From positions 1-64,000 of the forward strand of contig NZ_NHOU01000017.1 in assembly GCF_002179555.1 (NCBI RefSeq): 64,000 bases of DNA, read 5' to 3'. Position numbers and translations under genes: made by a program. Source of the stretch: Salinicola salarius. GTDB taxonomy: Bacteria; Pseudomonadota; Gammaproteobacteria; Pseudomonadales; Halomonadaceae. The notes under the pieces are model-generated. The model was given only the letters and a program-made list of their open reading frames with translations, was not told the DNA's origin and made no database searches. Positions within the stretch are counted from its first letter, which is position 1; each line of letters opens with the position of its first letter. This document shows positions 43,980 through 52,525 of this stretch, piece by piece.

Positions 43980-44798
43980 TCAGTCGAGTTCCGGCTTTCG
44001 AGGCGAATCGGCCTGGTCCAGGGTGGCCATGTGGGCTGCCTCCAGCCCGTCGTGAACCGCTCGTTGAAAACCTCCCTGGATCATGGCGTTGAGCCCTTCC
44101 GTGGTGACGCCGCCGTAATCCAGAAAGCGCTTCACGATCTCCGCTGGCGGCGTTGCTTCCTCGAGCATCAGTTGCAAGCTGCCGGAAAGGTTGTGCAGCA
44201 CGCCGCGACGGGCAATCGCTTCGGGGATGCCTTGCGCTATGGCATGGCCGATCAGGGCGTCGGCCAGCAGGGCGGGGAAGGCCGGCCCGCTGCCGGTGAG
44301 TGCCGTCAGGTAGTCGATCTGGGCCTCATCGTCGAGTTCGTCGCTGGAACCGCAGGTCGAGAACAGCCGCTGAACCCAATCCCGTTCGGCGCGGGAAACC
44401 GCCGGGGTCGCGCACCACGGCGTGTACGAGCGACCGATGGCGGCGACGGCGTTGGGCATGGCGCGCACGATACGCTCGCTCCCCGTGGCCTGGGTCAAGG
44501 TGGCGATCGAGACCTTGGCCATCAACGAGATGACCAGCCGGTTCTCGAGCGCCAGATCCAGCTCGGCAAACTGCTCGGGCCTGACCGACACCACGACGAT
44601 GTCCGCGCTTTCGAGCAGCGCCCCGGCGCTGTCGACGCACGTGACACCGGGCCATTCGCCGTAGCGATAGCCGCTACGGCTGGCCGTCACCACGAGCTGC
44701 TGGGGAGCGATCAGCCCGCTTGCCAGTGCGGCGCGGCCCAGCGCGCTGCCGAGCCAGCCGTTACCACCGATGATGCCGAGCGTCGGTGCCTGTTGCAT
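43980..44798 (-). CDS. proC: Pyrroline-5-carboxylate reductase family protein
   Basis: 272 residues. NADP Rossmann motif LGIIGGNGWLGSALGRAAL, middle part SERIVRAMPNAVAAIGRS, and C-terminal GSGPAFPALLADALIGHAIA with GVTTEGLNAMIQGGFQRAVH. It reduces pyrroline-5-carboxylate to proline; in a catabolic cluster it could act on a related ring product. The N-terminal 38 bp overlap the end of the tetR gene, so both are co-transcribed. Confidence 0.9.
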   Translation of the reverse strand: MQQAPTLGIIGGNGWLGSALGRAALASGLIAPQQLVVTASRSGYRYGEWPGVTCVDSAGALLESADIVVVSVRPEQFAELDLALENRLVISLMAKVSIATLTQATGSERIVRAMPNAVAAIGRSYTPWCATPAVSRAERDWVQRLFSTCGSSDELDDEAQIDYLTALTGSGPAFPALLADALIGHAIAQGIPEAIARRGVLHNLSGSLQLMLEEATPPAEIVKRFLDYGGVTTEGLNAMIQGGFQRAVHDGLEAAHMATLDQADSPRKPELD

Positions 44799-45450
44799 GG
44801 GTCATCTCCTGTTGAACAGCAGCCAGTTCCTCCGGGGGGAACTGGGTCGTATGGCGTGAGGCGAAACGCTCGAGATCGGCGGGGGTACACGATTGCCCGG
44901 TAAAGATGTTGACGTACTGCGCCACGCGACTGATCCGGGTGTCCCGGGTCTCCTGGGTATGCATCGAGATATAGCCGATCTGCAGCAGGTAAACGGTTCT
45001 GGCCCGCGTGTCGGCCTCCAGCGCGTCGTAACCATAACGGATGAACATTGCCCGCAGCGCTTCGAGACGCTGCTCGTCGGCGCGGCGGACCCGCTCGGCC
45101 ACGGCGTCATCCTGCAGGCTCCAGCTTCTGACGGCGTACTCGAACTCCGAATCGAAGATGCCGGCGTCGAACCAGCAATCGAAGACGTTCAGCGTGGCCT
45201 CGACGATCGACGAGGCGTATTTCTCGCTGTGAAGAATCAGCGCGCGGGTGTTTTGGCTTTCCCAGCGATCGAGCAGCGCCGTGAGAATCTCTTCGCGATC
45301 CTTGAACAGCCAGTAGAAGCTCGTCCGCGATGTCTTCAGTTTCTTCGCCAGCGGCACGATCTTGACGGCGCCGACACCGGCGTTGATCAGCAGGTCGTAA
45401 GCGGCATTGAGCCAGGCCGTCCGGTTATCGCTGGAGTGATCGTCTTTCAC
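44761..45450 (-). CDS. TetR-family regulator
   Basis: 229 residues from the GTG at 45450 (AAGGAA upstream). HTH: AAYDLLINAGVGAVKIVPLA and KTSRTSFYWLFKDREEIL, followed by an all-helical ligand domain. It faces the demethylase gene across a 144-bp intergenic region and is the likely regulator of both directions. Confidence 0.88.
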   Translation of the reverse strand: MKDDHSSDNRTAWLNAAYDLLINAGVGAVKIVPLAKKLKTSRTSFYWLFKDREEILTALLDRWESQNTRALILHSEKYASSIVEATLNVFDCWFDAGIFDSEFEYAVRSWSLQDDAVAERVRRADEQRLEALRAMFIRYGYDALEADTRARTVYLLQIGYISMHTQETRDTRISRVAQYVNIFTGQSCTPADLERFASRHTTQFPPEELAAVQQEMTHATGTDARHHRW

Positions 45451-45508
45451 TGAAAATTCCTTTCCTTGAGGCAAGGAAGTGATGTTATCAGGCCGCGTTA
45501 GACCTTTT

Positions 45509-45559
45509 GTGTACACCACTGTCATGCCAGTTGACAAAGGTGTACAGCGGCGAATAGCG
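45509..45559 (+). promoter_or_regulatory. Promoter with candidate TetR-type operators before the demethylase gene
   Basis: A TTGACA box (45531-45536) is followed after 17 bp by ATAGCG, a weak -10. The palindrome GTGTACAC (45509-45516) and a related GGTGTACAG (45539-45547, in the promoter spacer) could be paired operator sites. The GTG start of the next gene is at 45595. Confidence 0.45.
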
Positions 45560-45594
45560 TTGTGTCAACCCCATAACAACAAGGGAGTCTCACC

Positions 45595-47631
45595 GTGCAA
45601 AACGATCCGCTACTGCAACCGCTGCAACTCAAGCACCTGACGCTGAAGAACCGGGTCATGCTGACCTCGCACGAGCCCGCGTATCCGGAAGACGGCATGC
45701 CCAAGGAGCTGTATCGGGCCTATCACGTCGAACGCGCCAAGGCCGGCGTGGCACTGACCATGACGGCGGGATCGGCAGCGGTATCGAGAGACAGCCCGCC
45801 GGTCTTCAACAACATTCTTGCCTACAAGGATGAAGTGGTGCCGTGGATGCGTGAGCTGACCGATGCCTGCCACGAACATGGCACGGCGGTGATGATCCAG
45901 TTGACGCACCTGGGGCGGCGGACCCGCTGGGACAAGGGCGATTGGCTGCCTGCGGTCTCGGCATCGAATCACCGCGAGGCCTCCCATCGCGCTTATCCCA
46001 AGAAGGCGGAACTCTGGGATATCGAGCGATTGATCCAGGATTACACCGATGCCGCCGAGCGCATGTACGCCGCCGGTCTGGATGGTCTCGAGATCCAGGC
46101 CTACGGCCACCTGATGGATCAGTTCTGGTCACCGCTGACCAATGAGCTCGATGCACCCTACGGCGGCAGCCTGGAAAATCGCCTGCGCTTGACCTTCGAA
46201 GTGCTCGCAAGCATCCGCAAGCGGGTGGGGGAGAAGTTCCTGCTGGGGGTGCGTTATACCGGCGACGAGTGCCTGCCGGGTGGCTTCGATGCGCGCGACG
46301 GCATGGAGATCTCGCACCGGTTGAAGGACAGCGGCCTGGTGGATTTCCTCAATGTGGTGAAGGGCCATATCGATACCGATCCAGGGCTCACGGACGTGAT
46401 CCCGATCCAGGGCATGCCCAGCGCTCCGCATCTGGATTTCGCTGGCGATATCAAGCGTGAAGTCGACTTTCCCACCTTCCATGGCGCCAAGATCCAGGAT
46501 GTCGCCACGGCACGCCACGCGATCGCCTCCGGCAAGGTGGACATGATCGGCATGACGCGTGCCCACATGGCCGACCCGCATCTGATGAAGAAGGTCATCG
46601 AAGGGCGCGAAGAGGAGATCCGCCCCTGCGTCGGCGCCAACTACTGTCTCGATCGCATCTACCAGGGCGGGGCAGCCTACTGCATCCACAACGCGGCGAC
46701 CGGCCGCGAGACCACCATGCCGCATACCATTCCACCGGCCGACACCCGGCGGAAGGTCGTGGTGATCGGCACCGGGCCTGGCGGCTTGGAGGCTGCGCGG
46801 GTCGCCGCCGAGCGCGGGCATGAGGTGGTGGTGTTCGAAGCCGCCGATGCGCCCGGCGGTCAGATCCGCCTGACGGCACAGAGCGAACGGCGCCGCGAGA
46901 TGATGGGCATCATCGACTGGCGTTACGAGCGCTGCCAGGCCATGGGCGTCACTTTCCATTTCAACGTCTTCGCGGAGCAGGACGAAGTGCTGGCCGAATC
47001 GCCGGATGCCGTCATCGTGGCCACCGGCGGCCTGCCCAACGAACAGTCGCTGGCGGAAGGCAACGAGCTGGCGGTGACGGGCTGGGACATCCTCTCGGGA
47101 CACGTCAAGCCGGGCAGCAATGTGCTCGTCTACGATGACGCCGGTGATCACACGGCCTTGCAGGCGGCAGAGATCGCCGCTGCGGCAGGCGGCAAGGTGG
47201 AGTACATGACCGCCGACCGGGCGCTGGCGCCGGAGGTCATGGCCATGAACCTGGTGCCGTACATGCGTTCCCTGCAGGTGCGAGACGTCACCTTCACGCC
47301 CACTTTCCGGCTGACCGGCATTCGCCGCGACGGCGGCGATCTGGTGGCCTCGGTCAGCAGTGACTACACCCAGGTCGAGAAGGAGAGACGCGTCGATCAG
47401 GTGATCGTGAACTTCGGCACCCTGCCCATGGCGGATCTCTACGAGGAGTTGAAGCCGTTGTCGAGCAACCAGGGCGCGGTGGATTACGACAACCTGATTG
47501 CCGGCAGCCCGCAATCGTTCAATACCAACCCGGATGGCAAGTTCCAGCTGTTCAGGATCGGTGATGCGGTTTCCCACAGAAATACGCACGCGGCGATCTA
47601 CGACGCCCTTCGGCTGGTCAAGGACCTTTGA
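45595..47631 (+). CDS. N-methylproline demethylase-like NADH:flavin oxidoreductase
   Basis: 678 residues, GTG start with AAGGGA upstream. N-terminal Old Yellow Enzyme barrel (LKNRVMLTSHEPAYPEDGMP, VMIQLTHLGRRTRW, GLEIQAYGHLMDQFWSPLTN), an Fe-S cluster site (CVGANYCLDRIYQGGAAYC), then FAD and NADH domains (VVIGTGPGGLEAARVAAERG). This is the layout of dimethylamine dehydrogenase-like enzymes, including N-methylproline (stachydrine pathway) demethylases that pass electrons to ETF. The putP, etfAB and proC genes next to it support that use. It would release formaldehyde. Confidence 0.85.
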   Translation: MQNDPLLQPLQLKHLTLKNRVMLTSHEPAYPEDGMPKELYRAYHVERAKAGVALTMTAGSAAVSRDSPPVFNNILAYKDEVVPWMRELTDACHEHGTAVMIQLTHLGRRTRWDKGDWLPAVSASNHREASHRAYPKKAELWDIERLIQDYTDAAERMYAAGLDGLEIQAYGHLMDQFWSPLTNELDAPYGGSLENRLRLTFEVLASIRKRVGEKFLLGVRYTGDECLPGGFDARDGMEISHRLKDSGLVDFLNVVKGHIDTDPGLTDVIPIQGMPSAPHLDFAGDIKREVDFPTFHGAKIQDVATARHAIASGKVDMIGMTRAHMADPHLMKKVIEGREEEIRPCVGANYCLDRIYQGGAAYCIHNAATGRETTMPHTIPPADTRRKVVVIGTGPGGLEAARVAAERGHEVVVFEAADAPGGQIRLTAQSERRREMMGIIDWRYERCQAMGVTFHFNVFAEQDEVLAESPDAVIVATGGLPNEQSLAEGNELAVTGWDILSGHVKPGSNVLVYDDAGDHTALQAAEIAAAAGGKVEYMTADRALAPEVMAMNLVPYMRSLQVRDVTFTPTFRLTGIRRDGGDLVASVSSDYTQVEKERRVDQVIVNFGTLPMADLYEELKPLSSNQGAVDYDNLIAGSPQSFNTNPDGKFQLFRIGDAVSHRNTHAAIYDALRLVKDL

Positions 47632-47638
47632 TACGCAG

Positions 47639-47671
47639 CGCCGTTGCCTGCGCCGAGAGGCGGCAACGGCG
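47639..47671 (+). terminator. Hairpin after the demethylase gene
   Basis: CGCCGTTGCC pairs perfectly with GGCAACGGCG (10 bp, 13-base loop that can pair further), 7 bp after the stop. No T-run; it may only dampen read-through to the downstream genes. Confidence 0.5.
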
Positions 47672-47719
47672 TTCGGCAGCGTTACGGATAGGCGTTATGG
47701 TCAGATAAGGGTGTAAACA

Positions 47720-48771
47720 ATGCCATTCAAAAGAACAATCCATGCCATCGATACCCACGCTGGCGAACCCATGCGCGTCATCACGGGGGCGTTCCCAACG
47801 TCCCCGGCAAGACGGTGTATGAAAAGATGGTCTGGCTGCGGGAAAACGACGATCAGCTGCGTCAACTGATGCTGCGTGAACCGCGTGGTTATCCGCCTCT
47901 CTGCTGCAACATCATCGTTCCGCCCTGCCATCCCGACGCCGATGCCGGCTACGTCATCATGGAGCAGGTCGAATATCCCGTCATGTCCGGCGGCAACACC
48001 ATATCCGTGGCAACCGTGCTGCTCGAGATGGGCATGCTGCCGATGGCGGAGCCGGTCACGGAGCTCGTCCTGGAAGCGCCGGCCGGCCTGATTCGCATCA
48101 GCGCCGAGTGCCGGAACGGCAAGGTCAAAAGCGTCACCTTCAAGAACGTTCCGGCGTTCGCGGCCTACCTGGATGCACAAATCGACGTGCCGCATCTGGG
48201 CAAGGTGACGGTGGATGTCGGGTGGGGAGGCATGTTCTATGTCATTGCCGACGTCCGTCAGTTTCCCGGCGTCCAGCTCATACCCGAGCAGGGCGCGGAA
48301 ATCGCCCGGATCTCGGCCATGATCCGGCAGGCCGCCATCGAGCAGCTACCGGTCGAGCACCCGGACTACCCGGGAATCGGGATCACCATATCGCAGCTCT
48401 CCGGGCCGGCAAGCGGTGCCGACGCGGATTGGCGGAACGCGGTCACTGTGGCCTCCGGCGATCTCGATTGGGACGAGCCCAGCACTTGGACGGGCGCTAT
48501 CGACCGGTGTCCATGCGGCACGGGGACCTGCGCCAAGATGGCCGTTCTTCATGCCAAGGGAGAGCTTCCGTTGAATCAGGATTTTCGTCATCAGGGCATC
48601 CTGGGCAATGTGTTCACCGGACGGCTGGTCGAGGAAACGAGGGTTGGCGACAGGCAGGCGGTCATACCCACCATCACCGGCACCAGCTGGATCTACGGCA
48701 TGAATACCTACGTGCTGGACCATGACGATCCCTTTCCGGAAGGGTTCAGCGTTCAGGACATCTGGGCCTGA
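47720..48771 (+). pseudogene. Proline racemase-family gene with a one-base frameshift
   Basis: The N-terminus MPFKRTIHAIDTHAGEPMRV starts at 47720, but a run of five Gs (47785-47789) where six are needed shifts the frame. One extra G restores ITGGVPNVPGKTVYEKMVW and joins the long downstream frame. That frame has SGGNTISVATVLLEMG (Ser in place of the first catalytic Cys) and CPCGTGTCAKMAVLHAKGEL (second Cys present). A Ser/Cys pair occurs in hydroxyproline epimerase/dehydratase subgroups. The break may be a real mutation, phase variation or a sequencing error. Confidence 0.85.
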
Positions 48772-48824
48772 AAGCGCTCTGCCGTCGAGAATCCGTTCGC
48801 ACAATCACACCGGAGTCAATTTCC

Positions 48825-49817
48825 TTGGATCAGCAGACACTTTCCGCGCCCGAGGCGCAAAACCTGGCCGAGCAGGCCTGTCTCGCCGCGGGCGCCAACC
48901 AGGCCACGGCACGTTCTCTGGCAAAAGCGACGATATCGGCCGCGCTGTTTGGGCGCCCCGGCGTCGGCTTCCCGCACTTGCTGGATTATCTCGCCAGTTT
49001 TCGCGCGGGTCGCATCAATGGCAATGCCGAGCCGAAACCCGCCTCGCCCCTGCCCGCCATCATCCACTCGAATGCGGATGGCGGCATCGCGCAGCTCGGC
49101 TTCGATCTGGCGGCACCGACGATCATCGAAAGAACCCGGGAGCTGGGCGTTGCGCTCTTCACCCAGGGCAACAGCTACACGACCGGTGAGCTGGGCTATT
49201 ACGTTCGCCGTCTCGCCCTGGACGGGCTGATCGCCTTTGCCGTGTCCAACAGCCCGGCCGTGGTGGCGGGTTCGCCCGGCGGCAAGGTCGTGTTCGGCAC
49301 CAATCCGATGGCGTTCGCCGCCCCGCTGAGTGACGCGACCGCGCCGCTGGTCATCGATCAGGCCTCCAGTGCCACGGCCTTCGTCAACCTCGCCAAGGCC
49401 GCGGAAGAGGGGCGCGAGATTCCTGCCGGCTGGGCCATCGACGAGACGGGCAGCGCGACCACCGATGCGGCCGCCGGTCTGCGCGGCGCACTTTTGGCAT
49501 TCGGCGGAGCGAAAGGCGCGAACGTGGCGTTGATGGTCGAGTGCCTCGCCGCCGGCTTGTCCGGCGCATCCTGGTCGCTCGACATGCCGGACTTCCAGAA
49601 TGGAGATCGCGTCATCGATGCCGGGCTGACGATCGTTGCGATCCAGCCCACGGTCCTCGACGCGGACTTTTCCGCTCGCTTGAGCCAGCAGCTCGATCGC
49701 ATCGCCGAGCGCGGTGCCTACGTGCCCGGCCGTCGCCCGGTGCAAAGCGGCGTTTCGGAAGCCGATCGGGTCACGATCGACACGGCGGTACTCGACGCTA
49801 TCCGCCGCTTCCTGTGA
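48825..49817 (+). CDS. Pyrroline/piperideine-2-carboxylate reductase-like (LDH2/MDH2 family)
   Basis: 330 residues with TTG start at 48825 (CGGAG ten bases upstream). LDH2/MDH2 fold: SAALFGRPGVGFPHLLDYL, the NAD region GNSYTTGELGYYVRRLALDG, and VVFGTNPMAFAAPLSD. In hydroxyproline pathways this family reduces pyrroline-2-carboxylate, the product of trans-3-hydroxyproline dehydratase, to proline. Its place directly after a proline racemase-family gene fits that role. Confidence 0.82.
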   Translation: MDQQTLSAPEAQNLAEQACLAAGANQATARSLAKATISAALFGRPGVGFPHLLDYLASFRAGRINGNAEPKPASPLPAIIHSNADGGIAQLGFDLAAPTIIERTRELGVALFTQGNSYTTGELGYYVRRLALDGLIAFAVSNSPAVVAGSPGGKVVFGTNPMAFAAPLSDATAPLVIDQASSATAFVNLAKAAEEGREIPAGWAIDETGSATTDAAAGLRGALLAFGGAKGANVALMVECLAAGLSGASWSLDMPDFQNGDRVIDAGLTIVAIQPTVLDADFSARLSQQLDRIAERGAYVPGRRPVQSGVSEADRVTIDTAVLDAIRRFL

Positions 49818-49900
49818 GTCGCGGGCAAGCTCGCTGATATCGTCGCGGCTGGCCGGCAGGTTGGTGGCGCGGCCGGCGCGTTCGGTGCTAAGGTCTGGCT

Positions 49901-49985
49901 GTGGGAGATGGCATTCCTCCCGAGCGGCTTTCTCATTCTCGTTCGCTCGAACCACCGTCTATCGGTTAATGATGCCTGCGGGCGC
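49901..49985 (+). ncRNA. Fluoride riboswitch (crcB motif)
   Basis: The conserved aptamer parts are in order: GGGAGATGGCATTCCTCC (49903-49920), AACCACC (49950-49956), and TTAATGATGCCTGCG (49966-49980), whose TGCC pairs back to the GGCA in the first part to form the pseudoknot. It stands about 100 bp upstream of crcB, as expected. Binding fluoride should turn on the two downstream genes. Confidence 0.88.
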
Positions 49986-50087
49986 TTCGGTCGAGGCGTG
50001 TCGGCAGGTGTCTGTCTTTCCTTCCTCGCTGGCGCGGCTCCTCGATCGGATCATTGATGAAACCTTGATGTATCGAGGACGCTAGGT

Positions 50088-50489
50088 ATGTGGTTGTCCG
50101 TACTGTCGATCGGGGCCGGTGCCGCGATCGGTGCGAATCTGCGATGGCTGTTGGGTGTCTGGCTCAACGCCCTGTTTCCGGCGATTCCGCCCGGCACGCT
50201 GGTGGCGAACCTGCTGGGGGCGTGGCTGATAGGCATCGGCGTCGCGTTTTTCTCGCATCTTCCCTCCCTGTCGCCGGAACTCCGCCTGTTCGTGATCACC
50301 GGCTTCCTGGGTGCGCTGACCACGTTCTCCACCTTCTCCGCCGAGATGTTCGGCAACATCCAGGTGGGGCGTTACGGCATGGCGCTGCTGGGTATCGGCA
50401 TTCACGTGCTGGGCTCGCTCGCCATGACCGGACTGGGCTTTCTGACCTACGGCGTCATCCAGAACCTGCTGGGAGGATCGCAACAATGA
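50088..50489 (+). CDS. crcB: CrcB/Fluc fluoride channel
   Basis: 133 residues with four TM helices. Fluc motifs: GAAIGANLRWLLGVWLN, GTLVANLLGAWLIGIG, and FLGALTTFSTFSAEMF. It exports fluoride from the cytoplasm. It lies downstream of the fluoride riboswitch, and its TGA overlaps the ATG of the next gene. Confidence 0.95.
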   Translation: MWLSVLSIGAGAAIGANLRWLLGVWLNALFPAIPPGTLVANLLGAWLIGIGVAFFSHLPSLSPELRLFVITGFLGALTTFSTFSAEMFGNIQVGRYGMALLGIGIHVLGSLAMTGLGFLTYGVIQNLLGGSQQ

Positions 50490-50833
50490 ATAGGCTAAAA
50501 AGCGGTTACGAGGTGATATTCATCGTGCCCGAGTCTCGTCGTCACGAGGGGAAACGGGTCTACGACTGGGTCACCGAGACGGCGAAAAGCCTGGATATCG
50601 GCCGGATGACCAGGCGTAGCGATGTCGAGGGAATGGGGGAGGACGGCAAGCTGCACTCCGCCCATTTCTTCGATCTGGCGGATCAGCCCGTCGAGCTGAT
50701 GTACGCGATGGACGAGGAAAAAGCGGAACGCTTCGTCGCCGCCGTCGAGGAGACCGGCGCCCCGGTCTTCTGCATCTGCCGGCCGGTCTACTTCGGCCAG
50801 TTGAACGACGAGTCGAACGCCAGGAACGGCTGA
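50486..50833 (+). CDS. DUF190-family protein coupled to crcB
   Basis: 115 residues from the ATG at 50486 (GGGAGGATCG upstream), overlapping crcB by 4 bp. A soluble alpha/beta protein with ferredoxin-like pattern: GYEVIFIVPESRRHEGKRV, ELMYAMDEEKAERFVAAVEE and APVFCICRPVYFGQL. DUF190 proteins are common partners of CrcB with no proven function. Overlap and shared riboswitch argue for a role in fluoride resistance. Confidence 0.8.
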   Translation: MNRLKSGYEVIFIVPESRRHEGKRVYDWVTETAKSLDIGRMTRRSDVEGMGEDGKLHSAHFFDLADQPVELMYAMDEEKAERFVAAVEETGAPVFCICRPVYFGQLNDESNARNG

Positions 50834-50854
50834 AGCCGAAAGCAATGAGTGGTG

Positions 50855-50875
50855 AGTGGCTCCCGAGGAGCCACT
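50855..50875. terminator. Hairpin between the fluoride and arsenic operons
   Basis: AGTGGCTCC and GGAGCCACT form a perfect 9-bp stem with loop CGA, 20 bp after the DUF190 stop. No T-run. Confidence 0.55.
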
Positions 50876-50914
50876 ACCGTTCGGCATCCATCCGGCGGCT
50901 TTGCCGTATTCTGA

Positions 50915-50938
50915 TATGTCCTATATTCTGGACATATG
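50915..50938. promoter_or_regulatory. Inverted repeat at the arsR start, probable ArsR operator
   Basis: ATATGTCC (50915-50922) and GGACATAT (50931-50938) flank eight bases. The right arm covers the arsR ATG, so binding would block transcription or initiation; autorepression is expected. Confidence 0.65.
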
Positions 50939-51286
50939 GAAACTACCGCTGTCACTGCCAGTTTTGCCGCCTTGTCCCAGCAGACTCGCCTCGAGGCATT
51001 TCGGCTGCTCGTCCGCCATGAGCCCGAGGGGCTTCCCGCCGGCGAGATCGCGCGCCAGCTCTCGGTGCCGCACAACACGATGTCGGCCCATCTTGCGGTG
51101 CTGGCGCGGGCCGGCTGGGTCGTCTCGCAACGCCAGAGCCGTTCGATCATCTATCGCGCCGATCTCTCGCACATGAAAGAGACGATCCAGTTCCTGGTGC
51201 GCGACTGCTGTGCCGGGCATCCGGAGGTCTGCGAGCCGCTGATGAACGCGCTGGGGCAATGCCATCCCGAAAGCAAGGAGACATGA
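50936..51286 (+). CDS. arsR: ArsR-family arsenic repressor, C-terminal cysteine type
   Basis: 116 residues. Winged helix: PAGEIARQLSVPHNTMSAHLAVL and then VVSQRQSRSIIYRADL. The usual ELCVCDL metal site in helix 3 is missing. Instead cysteines lie near the C-terminus (VRDCCAGHPEVCEPL), as in the ArsR of Acidithiobacillus-type repressors that bind As(III) there. First gene of arsR-arsC-arsH-arsB. Confidence 0.9.
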   Translation: METTAVTASFAALSQQTRLEAFRLLVRHEPEGLPAGEIARQLSVPHNTMSAHLAVLARAGWVVSQRQSRSIIYRADLSHMKETIQFLVRDCCAGHPEVCEPLMNALGQCHPESKET

Positions 51287-51293
51287 GGTCGTC

Positions 51294-51710
51294 ATGAAGC
51301 CGTTGATCTACCACAACCCCGAGTGCGGTACGTCCCGCAACACGCTGGCGATGATCGAAGCCTCCGGCGAGACGCCGGACATCGTCGAATATCTGAAGAC
51401 GCCGCCCACATGCGAGCGGCTGGTCGAGCTGATCTCGATGATGGCGATCACCCCGCGCGAGCTGCTGCGCCGCAAGGGGACGCCGTTCGAGGAGCTTGGC
51501 CTCGATGATCCGGCCCTGGGCGATGACCAGTTGATCGACGCGATGATGGCGCACCCGATCCTGATCAATCGGCCGATCGTGGTCACCGACAAGGGCGCCA
51601 GGCTGTGCCGGCCTTCGGAGCGCGTGCTGGGGCTGCTGGCCAACCCGGTCGCCACGTTCACCAAGGAAGACGGCGAAGTCGTGCACGCCGAGGAGACGGG
51701 GCATGAATGA
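51294..51710 (+). CDS. arsC: Arsenate reductase, glutaredoxin-dependent
   Basis: 138 residues, Spx/ArsC fold. Catalytic Cys in [19 protein letters not shown]; the three arginine-type motifs of E. coli ArsC are recognisable ([33 protein letters not shown]). It reduces arsenate to arsenite using glutathione and glutaredoxin. It overlaps arsH by 8 bp. Confidence 0.95.
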   Translation: MKPLIYHNPECGTSRNTLAMIEASGETPDIVEYLKTPPTCERLVELISMMAITPRELLRRKGTPFEELGLDDPALGDDQLIDAMMAHPILINRPIVVTDKGARLCRPSERVLGLLANPVATFTKEDGEVVHAEETGHE

Positions 51711-52455
51711 CAGGGGCAAGAGTGATATGAATGATTCGGTCGATGCCGACGACCTGCCCAATATCGATCCGGCGAAACTGCAGCCGATCGATGTCGAGGC
51801 GTTAGTCGGTAGCGATGCGCCGCGTCACCCGCCGAAGATCCTGGTGCTCTACGGTTCGCTGCGCGAGCGCTCCTTCTCGCGGCTGGCCTCCGAGGAAGCG
51901 GGCCGGCTGCTGCGCTGGTACGGCTGCGAGGTGCGCACTTTCAACCCTTCCGGCCTGCCGCTGCCGGACGATGCCGAGGCGGAACATCCCAAGGTGCAGG
52001 AGCTGCGTGAGCTCGCCGAGTGGTGCGACGGCATGCTGTGGGTCAGCCCGGAGCGCCACGGTGCCATGACCGGCATCATGAAGGCCCAGATCGACTGGAT
52101 CCCGCTGTCGCTGGGCGGCGTTCGACCCACCCAGGGCAAGACGCTGGCGGTGATGGAAGTCTCCGGCGGCAGCCAGAGCTTCAACGCCGTCAATCAGCTG
52201 CGGATCCTGGGGCGCTGGATGCGGATGATCACGATCCCCAACCAGTCCTCCGTGCCCAAGGCGTTCAACGAGTTCGACGAAGCCGGACGCATGAAGCCGT
52301 CGCCGCTCTACATGCGAATCGTCGACGTCTGCGAGGAGCTCGTGAAGTTCACCTGGCTGACACGGGGCCGCTCGGCCTATCTCACCGATCGCTATTCCGA
52401 GCGGGTCGAGAGTGCCGAAGAACTCTCTCGCCGCGTCAATCAAAGCACTCACTAA
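51703..52455 (+). CDS. arsH: ArsH, NADPH-dependent organoarsenical oxidase
   Basis: 250 residues ([12 protein letters not shown] at residue 9 is an alternative start). Flavodoxin-like FMN domain: [40 protein letters not shown], and [20 protein letters not shown]. ArsH oxidises trivalent methyl- and aromatic arsenicals. The final codons (AGC ACT CAC TAA) start a 14-bp tandem repeat. Confidence 0.95.
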   Translation: MNDRGKSDMNDSVDADDLPNIDPAKLQPIDVEALVGSDAPRHPPKILVLYGSLRERSFSRLASEEAGRLLRWYGCEVRTFNPSGLPLPDDAEAEHPKVQELRELAEWCDGMLWVSPERHGAMTGIMKAQIDWIPLSLGGVRPTQGKTLAVMEVSGGSQSFNAVNQLRILGRWMRMITIPNQSSVPKAFNEFDEAGRMKPSPLYMRIVDVCEELVKFTWLTRGRSAYLTDRYSERVESAEELSRRVNQSTH

Positions 52456-52512
52456 AAGTACTCGCTAAAGAGCACTCGCTAAAAAGTACTCATTAAAAAG
52501 CACTCACTGAAC
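52444..52512 (+). repeat. 14-bp tandem repeat, five copies, spanning the arsH stop
   Basis: AGCACTCACTAAAA-type units at 52444-52457, 52458-52470 (13 bp), 52471-52484, 52485-52498 and 52499-52512. The first unit is the end of arsH including TAA. The array fills the whole arsH-arsB gap except the ribosome-binding site. Confidence 0.92.
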
Positions 52513-52525
52513 TCAAGGTCATTCG

